NCBI RefSeq assembly: GCF_013387455.1
Contig: NZ_VWNC01000002.1
Coordinates: forward strand, 1 to 64,000
DNA: 64,000 nucleotides
Direction of reading: 5' to 3'
DNA from: Mariprofundus sp. NF
Lineage (GTDB): Bacteria; Pseudomonadota; Zetaproteobacteria; Mariprofundales; Mariprofundaceae
Positions 40,406 to 48,535 of this stretch are shown here, piece after piece. The notes under the pieces are model-generated. The model was given only the letters and a program-made list of their open reading frames with translations. It made no database searches and had not been told where the DNA came from. Positions within the stretch are counted from its first letter, which is position 1. Every line of letters begins with the position of its first letter. A program made the translations under genes and the position numbers.

Positions 40406-43117
40406 ATGCCTGAAGAGAACCTCGATACAAGCCCACTCTGGCACCATCATGAGAGTGATGCCGTCTTTAAACAGCTGGAGAGCAGTGCAGAGGGCTTAAG
40501 CAGTGCGCAGGTAGAGCAGCGCCTTGAACAGCATGGCCCCAACCGTCTCAAACCACAGGAGAAGCAGAGCCCGCTCACTCGCTTTCTTCTACAGTTTCAT
40601 AATGTGCTGATCTATGTACTGATCGGTGCAGGCATCATCACCTCACTGCTTGGCCACTGGGTGGATAGCGGTGTGATCTTCGGCGTGGTGATTATCAATG
40701 CTATCATCGGTTACATTCAGGAGGGCAAGGCGGAGAAGGCACTGGATGCGATTCGCAATATGCTCTCTCAAAAAGCGATGGTAAAACGTGATGGCCGTTT
40801 TATCAGCCTCAGTGCTGAGGAGCTGGTTCCCGGCGATATCGTATCCCTGCAGTCCGGTGACAAGGTGCCTGCTGACCTGCGCCTGTTTAAATTGCGTGAT
40901 CTGCGTATTGAAGAGGCGATGCTCACCGGTGAATCACTGCCAGCTGAGAAGAGCACACCAGCAGTTGCTGACAACGCCAGTATTGGTGATCGTAAAAACC
41001 TCGCCTACTCCGGCACGCTGGTCACCTATGGGCAGGGACAGGGCATTGTTGTGGCAACCGGTGATGCCACCGAGATTGGCCGCATCAGCGGTATGCTTCG
41101 CCATGTACAGACCCTGACCACGCCACTGCTCAAACAGATGGGCGTGTTCGGTCAGTGGTTAACCATCGGTATCACTGTCATTGCAGCCCTCACCTTCGGC
41201 TATGGGGTACTGTTTCAAGGCTTCACGGCTGCCGAGATGTTTCTTGCTGCTGTTGGACTTGCCGTAGCAGGCATACCGGAAGGACTGCCAGCGATCATGA
41301 CCATCACGCTGGCCATTGGCGTGCAGCGCATGGCGCGAAAAAACGCCATTATTCGCCGTCTTCCGGCAGTCGAGACACTCGGCTCAGTCACAGTAATCTG
41401 CTCAGATAAGACCGGTACGCTGACCCGCAATGAGATGACGGTCACCAGCGTCACCACCGCCACTGGCATCGTCGAGGTGACTGGTAGCGGATACGACCCG
41501 CACGGCGTGTTCATTAAGGATGGTGAGCAGATTACGCTTGAGCATCATCCGCAACTGCGCGAAATGGCTCAGGCAGCCCTGCTCTGCAATGATGCCAGCA
41601 TCAGTGAAAGCGCAGGCGTATGGAAGATGCAGGGGGATCCCACCGAAGGTGCGCTGGTCACCCTGGCCATGAAAGCAGGCCTGCCACAGCAGCAGCTGCA
41701 GGCAGAGTTTCCACGCATCGACACCATTCCGTTTGAATCAGAACACCGCTTCATGGCTACCCTGCATCATGATCACAGTGGCCATGGCTTTATCTATATC
41801 AAGGGAGCCCCGGAACGGGTACTGGATATGTGCCACCTGCAACGGCAGGACGGCGAAGATCGACCGCTAAACCGGGCACACTGGGAAGCCTGCATGAACT
41901 CTGTTGCCGGTCGCGGCCAGCGCTTGCTGGCTATCGCCTTTCGCACCACGTCGGCTGAACAGGGGAGTCTCTCCTTCAGTGATGTGAATGCCGAGCTTAC
42001 CCTGCTCGGCATGGTCGGCATCATCGATCCGCCTCGTGATGAGGCCACAGCGGCAGTCAAAACCTGTCAGGATGCCGGTATCCGGGTTAAAATGATTACC
42101 GGCGACCATGCCATCACCGCCCGTGCTATCGCCGCGCAGATGGGTATTGGCGACGGTTCTTCGGTGGTTACCGGTGCTGATATAAGTCGCTACAGCAGTG
42201 ATGAACTGCAGCAGGTTGCCCAGAGCACCAGCGTCTTTGCCCGCGTCTCTCCCGAACAGAAACTACAACTGGTTACAGCCCTGCAGGCCAATGGTGAAGT
42301 AGTCGCCATGACCGGCGATGGTGTTAACGATGCACCGGCACTTAAACGCGCTGATGTGGGTGTTGCCATGGGCATCAACGGTACCGAGGTGGCCAAGGAG
42401 GCTGCCGAGATGGTGCTCACCGACGATAATTTCGCCTCCATCGCCCGCGCTGTTGAAGAGGGGCGCACGGTTTACGACAACTTGAGAAAATCGATCATGT
42501 TTATCCTGCCTACCAATGGTGGCGAGGCGTTCATTATTATTGCCGCCATTGCCATGGGCACTGTACTGCCGATTACTGCAGCCCAGATCCTCTGGGTGAA
42601 CATGATTACCGCCGTCACGCTGGCACTTACACTGGCTTTTGAACCATCAGAGCAGAATGTGATGCAACGCCCACCTCGTGATCCATCCGAACCGATCCTC
42701 TCTGGCTTTCTCATCTGGCGTATCACCTTTGTCTCGCTGATTATTGTCACTGGCACTTTTGGCCTGTTTCTCTGGGAGCAGGCACAAGGAAGCAGCCTTG
42801 AGGTGGCACGCAGTGTGGCGGTAAACACGCTGGTGATGTTTGAGATCTTCTATCTGTTCAGCGCCCGTTATCTGCTGGCTGCATCACTGACACGCGAGGG
42901 CATTTTCGGTAATCGCTATGTGCTATACGCCATCGGCCTTCTGATCATTTTTCAACTGCTGCTCACCTATGCGCCGCCGATGCAACTGATGTTCGGCACC
43001 GCCGATATGAGTGCTGCTGCATGGCTAAGGGTCGTGGCTGTTGCCAGCTCAGTACTGTTTCTGGTGGAGATCGAGAAGTGGCTGCTGCGCAGATGGCGCA
43101 AAAGTGACAACGCATAG
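40406..43117 (+). CDS. Cation-transporting P-type ATPase (P2 type)
   Basis: A 903-residue ion pump of the inner membrane. The actuator motif is LTGESLPAEKS near residue 175, the phosphorylation motif is SDKTGTLTRNE near residue 335, the nucleotide-binding motif is KGAPERVLDMC, and the hinge is TGDGVNDAPALKRADVGVAMG. Ten membrane helices and an N-terminal cation_ATPase_N domain fit the P2A (Ca2+) or P2C/D type. VAGIPEGLPAI in helix 4 is the P2 ion-site motif. AAGGAG lies seven bases before the ATG at 40406. The ion could be Ca2+, Na+ or K+; the sequence does not settle it. Confidence 0.93.
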   Translation: MPEENLDTSPLWHHHESDAVFKQLESSAEGLSSAQVEQRLEQHGPNRLKPQEKQSPLTRFLLQFHNVLIYVLIGAGIITSLLGHWVDSGVIFGVVIINAIIGYIQEGKAEKALDAIRNMLSQKAMVKRDGRFISLSAEELVPGDIVSLQSGDKVPADLRLFKLRDLRIEEAMLTGESLPAEKSTPAVADNASIGDRKNLAYSGTLVTYGQGQGIVVATGDATEIGRISGMLRHVQTLTTPLLKQMGVFGQWLTIGITVIAALTFGYGVLFQGFTAAEMFLAAVGLAVAGIPEGLPAIMTITLAIGVQRMARKNAIIRRLPAVETLGSVTVICSDKTGTLTRNEMTVTSVTTATGIVEVTGSGYDPHGVFIKDGEQITLEHHPQLREMAQAALLCNDASISESAGVWKMQGDPTEGALVTLAMKAGLPQQQLQAEFPRIDTIPFESEHRFMATLHHDHSGHGFIYIKGAPERVLDMCHLQRQDGEDRPLNRAHWEACMNSVAGRGQRLLAIAFRTTSAEQGSLSFSDVNAELTLLGMVGIIDPPRDEATAAVKTCQDAGIRVKMITGDHAITARAIAAQMGIGDGSSVVTGADISRYSSDELQQVAQSTSVFARVSPEQKLQLVTALQANGEVVAMTGDGVNDAPALKRADVGVAMGINGTEVAKEAAEMVLTDDNFASIARAVEEGRTVYDNLRKSIMFILPTNGGEAFIIIAAIAMGTVLPITAAQILWVNMITAVTLALTLAFEPSEQNVMQRPPRDPSEPILSGFLIWRITFVSLIIVTGTFGLFLWEQAQGSSLEVARSVAVNTLVMFEIFYLFSARYLLAASLTREGIFGNRYVLYAIGLLIIFQLLLTYAPPMQLMFGTADMSAAAWLRVVAVASSVLFLVEIEKWLLRRWRKSDNA

Positions 43118-43158
43118 AGAGTGAGCTATCAAACAGGCTGCTGAGGTTCAGGAGCAGA

Positions 43159-43998
43159 TTAGAACGTCACACGATCATCCTGACTTCTCTCCAGCATCCG
43201 GATCCAGTCACGCCAGGCAGCGCTATAAGCCATGAATGAGTAGTGATCGAAGTCGTTATGGCCACCAGCAAGAAGAGTATTGGATTTGGGTTCATTTGCT
43301 GCATTAAATATCTGTTCACCCATCCACGATGGCGCAATCGTGTCATCGCGAGCAGCAATCACCAGTAGCGGCAGATGAACATCTTTGACCATGAGCTCGG
43401 TATCAAACTGACTTCTTGCCAGCCAGCGCAGTGGCATCCACGGATAGTGGTAAGCCGCCATATCAGCCATAGAGGTGAACGGGGTCTCCAGCACAAGTCC
43501 GGCCGCATTCACCTCACTGGCAAGTTTTGCTGCCACCGCCGCGCCAAGGCTGCGGCCAACAATAATCACCTCTTCCGGCCTCTTGCCCAGACGAATTGTG
43601 AGATCAGACCAGGCAGCACGAGCATCTTCATACAAGCCCTCTTCGCCGGGCTCGCCTTCACTCTTGCCATAACCGCGATAATCGAAGGCATAGACGGAAA
43701 AACCCATCGACTGCCACTGCCGATAGAGCGCCAGCCGGTGACTGATATTGCCCGCATTACCGTGAAAGTGGAGCAGCGTGAAACGTGACAGAAGAACAGG
43801 CATATACCAGCCATGCAGGGTGATACCATCGGAGGTGGAGATGAGCAGTTCCTCAAACGGCATGGCGGAATTAGCTGGTGTTGTGTTTATCTCCCGGTTC
43901 GGGAAATAGATAAACTGATCTTCAAACAGCACCATATAGCCCGAGACAACGGCGAAACTCAAGGCGATGATCAGCAGCAGTCGTTTGATGATAAACAT
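43159..43998 (-). CDS. Membrane-anchored alpha/beta hydrolase (BEM46/YfhR-like)
   Basis: A 279-residue hydrolase with one N-terminal membrane helix (FIIKRLLLIIALSFAVVSGYM). It has the oxyanion region LLHFHGNAGNISHR, VYAFDYRGYGKSEGEPGE, the nucleophile GRSLGAAVAA, an acid in IAARDDTIAP and a C-terminal His in GGHNDFDHY. This is the layout of the BEM46/ABHD13-like family, whose substrates are mostly unknown. The frame is open to 44043; the ATG at 43998 is preferred because the membrane helix then starts directly. It follows fmt on the same strand, a few bases away. Confidence 0.82.
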   Translation of the reverse strand: MFIIKRLLLIIALSFAVVSGYMVLFEDQFIYFPNREINTTPANSAMPFEELLISTSDGITLHGWYMPVLLSRFTLLHFHGNAGNISHRLALYRQWQSMGFSVYAFDYRGYGKSEGEPGEEGLYEDARAAWSDLTIRLGKRPEEVIIVGRSLGAAVAAKLASEVNAAGLVLETPFTSMADMAAYHYPWMPLRWLARSQFDTELMVKDVHLPLLVIAARDDTIAPSWMGEQIFNAANEPKSNTLLAGGHNDFDHYSFMAYSAAWRDWIRMLERSQDDRVTF

Positions 43999-44048
43999 AT
44001 ATACAGCATAGCCTAAAAGAGCCGTTCTGGCATCAGATGCCACCCTGT

Positions 44049-44981
44049 TTATGGGAGAGCGTCACCTGCTTGCAATTGCGCACCACGCAGAAAATCAGCT
44101 GCAGCCATAACCTTTTTACCCTCAGGCTGTAGCTCAGTAACACGGTAGATTGAACCATCGCCACAGGCGATATCGAGCCCTTCTGATATAGCAACAATCT
44201 GACCTGTTGAGATGTGATGTGAATCTGTCATCACCTGACCGGCAATCAGCTTCAGCCATTTGCCCGAGACCAGCGTGCGCACACCCGGACGCGGTGAAAA
44301 ACAGCGCACCAGCCGGTCAATCTCGGCGGCCGGTTTTGACCACTCGATAATGCGCTCTTCATTGGTGATCTTCTTTGCGTAGGTGATCCCCTCTTCAGGC
44401 TGCGGTTCAGGCTGCAATCCGGCTGCAATTTTTGGCAATGTTTCAACAAGCAACTCAGCACCCATTGGCGAGAGTGTAAACCAGAGCTCTGAGCCGGTTG
44501 TTACACTGGTAATCGGCAGTATCTTGCAGGCATAGATACCACCTGTATCCAGCCCCTCCTCCATCTGCATGATGCAGACACCGGTCTCGGCATCACCGGC
44601 CAGAAGCGAGCGCTCAATCGGTGCAGCACCACGCCAGCGCGGCAGTAGAGAGGCATGCACATTAACCGGAGCAATGGCCGGCGCATCCAGCCACGCTTTG
44701 GGCAGGATCATGCCGAAGGCAACCACCACCAGAACATCACACTGCTTGCGCTTCAGCCACGCCAGCGCCTCTTCATTGTCGCGCAGCTTTTCAGGGGTAA
44801 TGAGATCAATACCGGCATCGATAGCCGCCTGTTTAACCGCTGAAGGGGTCAACTTCATGCCACGTCCGGACTTTCGATCGGGCTGGGAAACCACGCCGAC
44901 CACCTCGATACCGTCGGTATCGATTAACGCCTGTAGACAGGGAACGGAAAAACCGGGGGTTCCGGCAAATACTACGCGCAT
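44049..44981 (-). CDS. fmt: Methionyl-tRNA formyltransferase
   Basis: Formylates Met-tRNA-fMet for initiation. The 310-residue protein has MRVVFAGTPGFSVP at the start, the catalytic region VNVHASLLPRWRGAAPIERSLLAGD near residue 108 and the C-terminal OB-like domain. GGAG lies five bases before the ATG. def lies upstream, but the gap of about 155 bases holds a dispersed palindromic repeat, which is unusual for the normally tight def-fmt pair. Confidence 0.97.
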   Translation of the reverse strand: MRVVFAGTPGFSVPCLQALIDTDGIEVVGVVSQPDRKSGRGMKLTPSAVKQAAIDAGIDLITPEKLRDNEEALAWLKRKQCDVLVVVAFGMILPKAWLDAPAIAPVNVHASLLPRWRGAAPIERSLLAGDAETGVCIMQMEEGLDTGGIYACKILPITSVTTGSELWFTLSPMGAELLVETLPKIAAGLQPEPQPEEGITYAKKITNEERIIEWSKPAAEIDRLVRCFSPRPGVRTLVSGKWLKLIAGQVMTDSHHISTGQIVAISEGLDIACGDGSIYRVTELQPEGKKVMAAADFLRGAQLQAGDALP

Positions 44982-45002
44982 CTCAACTCCAGTTTATTCA
45001 AT

Positions 45003-45139
45003 TCACCACAGAGGTCACAGAGGGCCGCTCTTACGCGTCCATGCGTTCGCGTCATAGGGGCTTCCTGCCCGGCAACGCAAAGGAATAACAGCAATCAGTA
45101 TATTCTCTCTCTTCGTGCCCTTCGTGCCCTTCGTGGTTA
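45003..45139. repeat. Palindromic repeat between def and fmt
   Basis: On the minus strand the repeat begins in the def stop codon: TTAACCACGAAGGGCACGAAG, with a third CACGAAG word. The other end, CTCTGTGACCTCTGTGGTGA, is the imperfect complement. It belongs to the same ACCACGAAG family as the two repeats in the hox operon. The inner part holds another small palindrome, GACGCGAACGCATGGACGCG. No ATG-initiated frame links def to fmt here. Confidence 0.75.
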
Positions 45140-45676
45140 AGATTTGTATAACTTCTTCATCTTCTTGGTGATCATCGCACGTTTGAGCGGGCTCAGGTAA
45201 TCGATGAAAAGTTTGCCAATCAGATGATCGAACTCATGCTGCAAGGCAACGGCTTCAAAACCGTCGAAATCCTTCTCATGGGTATCACCCTCCATATCCT
45301 GCCAGCGCAGTCGCACTGCGGCCGGACGTGAGACATCACCATAAACCTCAGGCACAGAGAGACATCCCTCTTCCCAGGTCTCCATCTCATCGGACTTCCA
45401 GGTGAATTCAGGGTTGATCCACACCTTCAGATTACGGCTGCCTATCGGCTCACCATCATGACGCACCTCTTCCTTGCGCCATTCGGTATCAGTCACGGCA
45501 ATCTGTAGTGCCACACCGATCTGCGTGGCGGCCAGGCCAACGCCCGGAGCATCATACATCGTATCAGCCATATCCTGGATGGTCTGCTTCACCTCATCAG
45601 AGAGGGGGAAGGCAACAGGTTTGGCGATCTCACGCAGTCGATCATCGGGATGAATAAGGATTTCACGAAGACTCAA
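45137..45676 (-). CDS. def: Peptide deformylase
   Basis: Removes the formyl group from nascent proteins; an Fe2+ or Zn2+ enzyme. The 179-residue protein has the three motifs GVGLAATQIG, EEGCLSVPE (metal Cys) and QHEFDHLIG (metal His pair and catalytic Glu). The start overlaps the stop of the MIF-like gene by four bases. Its stop codon is formed by the first bases of the palindromic repeat, so the repeat may have slightly changed its C-terminus. Confidence 0.96.
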   Translation of the reverse strand: MSLREILIHPDDRLREIAKPVAFPLSDEVKQTIQDMADTMYDAPGVGLAATQIGVALQIAVTDTEWRKEEVRHDGEPIGSRNLKVWINPEFTWKSDEMETWEEGCLSVPEVYGDVSRPAAVRLRWQDMEGDTHEKDFDGFEAVALQHEFDHLIGKLFIDYLSPLKRAMITKKMKKLYKS

Positions 45677-46011
45677 AACGTACCTCCATTCCAGCCGAAC
45701 ATATCACGCTGTGGCGCCTCAAATTCGATATAGATGCGAGAGATATCAATCTCCAGTTCATGATGAATCAATGTCGATATTTTGTGTGAAACGTGCGCTG
45801 TATCAGCAGGTGAAAGTCCCAGACTTTTCAGCTCCACAAATGCCAGCGGTTGATCCGAACCGGCAAAGACCATCGGACGCTGATCTGAGAGTTCAACCAT
45901 CACATAGGATTCCGGTTTGCCCAGGGCCAGTGCTGTACCAAGAGAACAACGCGCCAGAAAATCAGCATGGTTCTCCACCGCGACGTTGGTGTGTATGTGC
46001 AGGTAAGGCAT
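45673..46011 (-). CDS. MIF-like tautomerase superfamily protein
   Basis: A 112-residue protein of the macrophage migration inhibitory factor group: MPYLHIHTNV with the catalytic N-terminal Pro2, YVMVELSDQRPMVFAGSDQPLAFVELKSLG and RIYIEFE. Bacterial members are trimers with phenylpyruvate tautomerase activity, and their role is mostly unknown. It overlaps the 61-codon gene upstream by one base and def downstream by four, so these genes form a compact unit after rnfE. Confidence 0.85.
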   Translation of the reverse strand: MPYLHIHTNVAVENHADFLARCSLGTALALGKPESYVMVELSDQRPMVFAGSDQPLAFVELKSLGLSPADTAHVSHKISTLIHHELEIDISRIYIEFEAPQRDMFGWNGGTF

Positions 46012-46196
46012 CAGCCCTCGTCCTTTTTAGCGGCCTCTTCGGCCTGTTGTTGAGCCAACCACTCCAGATTCCTTCTTGCCTGCTCTTCGCGCTCCTGGTT
46101 TTTACCGTGGCGCATACGTGCAGTAGCGACATAGGCCAGCCACCAGAGAAATGCGCCAACTACCACAACAATTAACCAGAACTCCAAACTACTCAC
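46011..46196 (-). CDS. Small membrane protein of unknown function after rnfE, 61 aa
   Basis: One N-terminal membrane helix (LEFWLIVVVVGAFLWWLAYVA) is followed by a charged helix rich in Arg, Glu and Gln. The start overlaps the end of rnfE by four bases and the stop overlaps the next start, so it is almost certainly translated. I do not recognise the family. Its position suggests either an accessory part of the Rnf complex or a chance neighbour. Confidence 0.7.
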   Translation of the reverse strand: MSSLEFWLIVVVVGAFLWWLAYVATARMRHGKNQEREEQARRNLEWLAQQQAEEAAKKDEG

Positions 46197-46837
46197 GATC
46201 CCGCCTCCACTGCTGCCACCACTTGCTCTGCCGCATCGGCACGCTGTTTCAGCTTACGATTTATCAGATTCACACCGGCCAGAATAAAGCCCAGCGCAAT
46301 AAAAGCTCCCGGCGGAAGAATAAACATCAACACATCCGGATAGGATTCTCCGAACAGGACAAAGCCGAACAGCTCACCCTGCCCCAACAACTCACGCACA
46401 CCACCAAGCACTACCAGTGCAAAGGTGAAGCCGGCACTGACAGCAAGCGCATCCACCACGGAATCAGAGACTGAATTTTTACTGGCAAACGCCTCGGCAC
46501 GGCCAAGAATCGCGCAGTTCACCACGATCAGCGGAATAAACAAGCCAAGAACCAAGTACATCTCATGCATCCATGCATTCATCGCCATACCAACCACGGT
46601 CACAAATGCGGCAATAATCGTGATATAGGCTGGGATACGAACATTTTTAGGGATCACATCACGGACAAGTGAGACCACCAGATTGGAGCCCAGCAGCACC
46701 AGCATGGTTGCCGCCCCCATCCAGAGACCGTTCTCTGCAGATGTGGTTACACCCAGCAGCGGACACATACCGAGCAGCTGGGCAAAAATGGTATTGTTAT
46801 GCCAGAACCCGTCGTAAAAAACTTCCGATTTAGTCAA
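46193..46837 (-). CDS. rnfE: Electron transport complex subunit RnfE
   Basis: An integral membrane subunit of the Rnf complex with six helices, paralogous to RnfA. The 214-residue sequence has NTIFAQLLGMCPLLGVTTSAENGLWMG at the start, with the conserved Cys of the RnfA/RnfE family that, in Rnf/Nqr structures, holds an intramembrane iron-sulfur cluster with its partner, and later LFIPLIVVNCAILGRAEAFA. It overlaps rnfG by eight bases. Confidence 0.95.
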   Translation of the reverse strand: MTKSEVFYDGFWHNNTIFAQLLGMCPLLGVTTSAENGLWMGAATMLVLLGSNLVVSLVRDVIPKNVRIPAYITIIAAFVTVVGMAMNAWMHEMYLVLGLFIPLIVVNCAILGRAEAFASKNSVSDSVVDALAVSAGFTFALVVLGGVRELLGQGELFGFVLFGESYPDVLMFILPPGAFIALGFILAGVNLINRKLKQRADAAEQVVAAVEAGS

Positions 46838-47471
46838 TCTTCATCTCCAGCTTCATCTCATGCTCCGAGGCGTGTTTGCCGCTGTTCTGCTGCTCGACAG
46901 CATTGAGAATAACCTGCCGCTGGCTGTTGTAAAATGCCAGCGCACCCTTCACCGCTTTTACTACCGCACGCGGCGTGATCGTGGCACCGGTAAACTGATC
47001 AAAATCACCACCATCTTTTTTCACCTGCCAGCTGCTTCCCTCCAGCATGCGGCCACTGAAGTTCTGTAACCAGTCGCTGTTTTTGACAATGCCATCACCA
47101 AGGCCTGGCGTCTCTCTATGCTCGGTCACCCGAATCGCATGGATCACACCGTCGGGTTTCAAACCAACAAGTATACGGATTGAACCTGAATACCCATCCG
47201 GAGCAATCACCTCCCAGGCAAAACCGCGCACATTACCCAACCCGTCCTTAGCCGGATAGATATCCACAGAAGCAACATGAAAACTATCGGCCTGAGCATC
47301 GTTAGCATGCTTGGGAAGCACCTGCGTCAACGCTTTGTGAAGTGCCTCTTTCTGGGCTCTGGCAATCGGTTCACGGGTCAGGATATCGGTCACCCCGAGA
47401 ATCGCCGCAGCCAGCACTGCGACCACAACAATGGCCAGCACCATACGCATCTGATCACGATCAAATATCAT
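46830..47471 (-). CDS. rnfG: Electron transport complex subunit RnfG
   Basis: The periplasmic flavin subunit. One membrane helix at the N-terminus (MVLAIVVVAVLAAAILGVTDIL) anchors an FMN-binding domain. FTGATITPRAV near residue 170 has the [S/T]GAT motif in which the Thr receives FMN covalently by ApbE. The protein has 213 residues, normal for the family. It overlaps rnfD by four bases. Confidence 0.95.
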   Translation of the reverse strand: MIFDRDQMRMVLAIVVVAVLAAAILGVTDILTREPIARAQKEALHKALTQVLPKHANDAQADSFHVASVDIYPAKDGLGNVRGFAWEVIAPDGYSGSIRILVGLKPDGVIHAIRVTEHRETPGLGDGIVKNSDWLQNFSGRMLEGSSWQVKKDGGDFDQFTGATITPRAVVKAVKGALAFYNSQRQVILNAVEQQNSGKHASEHEMKLEMKID

Positions 47472-48535
47472 GACTCATCCTTGATGCCGTGGCCATATAC
47501 ACGTGGCCTGAAGTAGTGGTCGATCAACGGTACCGCACAGTTCATCAGCAGCACGGCAAACATCGCACCCTCAGGATAGCCGCCAAAGCTGCGGATACTC
47601 CAGGTCAGCACGCCGCAACCGATACCGAAAACAATCTGCCCCATCGGTGTAACCGGTGAGGAGACCGGATCGGTCGCCATAAAAAAGGCGCAGAGGATCA
47701 GACCACCGGCAAAGAGGTGAAACAGCGGCGGTGTAAACTGCTCGGGATTGATCGCATTAAACAGACCTGCCAACAGCAGCACTGTGGCGATATAGGAGAA
47801 GGGGATATGCCAGGTGATGGTGTGGCGTGCGAGCAGGAATATACCGCCGATCAGCAGTGCCAACGCACTGGTTTCACCGATACTTCCCGCCTCAAAACCG
47901 AGGAAAGCGTTGAGATAACTGTAGTCATAGGCCTTTAGCGCTTCAACCACAGGTACACCCAGCGTCGCTTCTGTTTTCACATACCCCAGTGGCGAGGCCA
48001 TGGAGATCGCATCAAAACCAAGCTTCAGTGAGTCAGGCCCGGCCAGGAAAAAGTTCAGACAGAGTGAGAAGTCATAAAGATTGAGAGCCGGTTCTGCTGC
48101 CGACATCGGCACAATCCATGTGGTCATATGCAGCGGGAATGAGATCAACAGAATAATGCGGGCTGAGAGTGCCGGATTGAAAATATTGTACCCCAGACCA
48201 CCATAGATCTGTTTACCCAGTACAATGGCAAACACAGAGGCGAGCACCGCCATCCACCACGGCACCGCCGCAGGCAGGGTGAGTGCGAGAAACAGACCGG
48301 TCAGTGCTGCAGAATTATCAAGCAACGCAGTGAGTGGACGCTGCATCCATTTCAGACAGAGCGCTTCAGTCACCAGTGCCGTCACCATACAGGTGACAAT
48401 CAGCAGCAGCGCCAACCAGCCGAAGAGATAAACACTGACCATTGTGGCAGGCAGCAGCGCCAGTATCACGGTCAGCATCACCATGCGAATCGAATCACCG
48501 CCATGGGCATGCGGTGGACTAAGCATCACCGGCAT
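47468..48535 (-). CDS. rnfD: Electron transport complex subunit RnfD
   Basis: An integral membrane flavin subunit (355 residues, about ten helices) related to NqrB. KQIYGGLGYNIFNPALSARI and the flavin-attachment region DAISMASPLG near residue 175-183 identify it. The usual attachment residue in this motif is Thr (ATPL); here it reads ASPL, so Ser181 would have to carry the FMN. Other features look intact. It starts one base from the rnfC stop. Confidence 0.95.
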   Translation of the reverse strand: MPVMLSPPHAHGGDSIRMVMLTVILALLPATMVSVYLFGWLALLLIVTCMVTALVTEALCLKWMQRPLTALLDNSAALTGLFLALTLPAAVPWWMAVLASVFAIVLGKQIYGGLGYNIFNPALSARIILLISFPLHMTTWIVPMSAAEPALNLYDFSLCLNFFLAGPDSLKLGFDAISMASPLGYVKTEATLGVPVVEALKAYDYSYLNAFLGFEAGSIGETSALALLIGGIFLLARHTITWHIPFSYIATVLLLAGLFNAINPEQFTPPLFHLFAGGLILCAFFMATDPVSSPVTPMGQIVFGIGCGVLTWSIRSFGGYPEGAMFAVLLMNCAVPLIDHYFRPRVYGHGIKDES

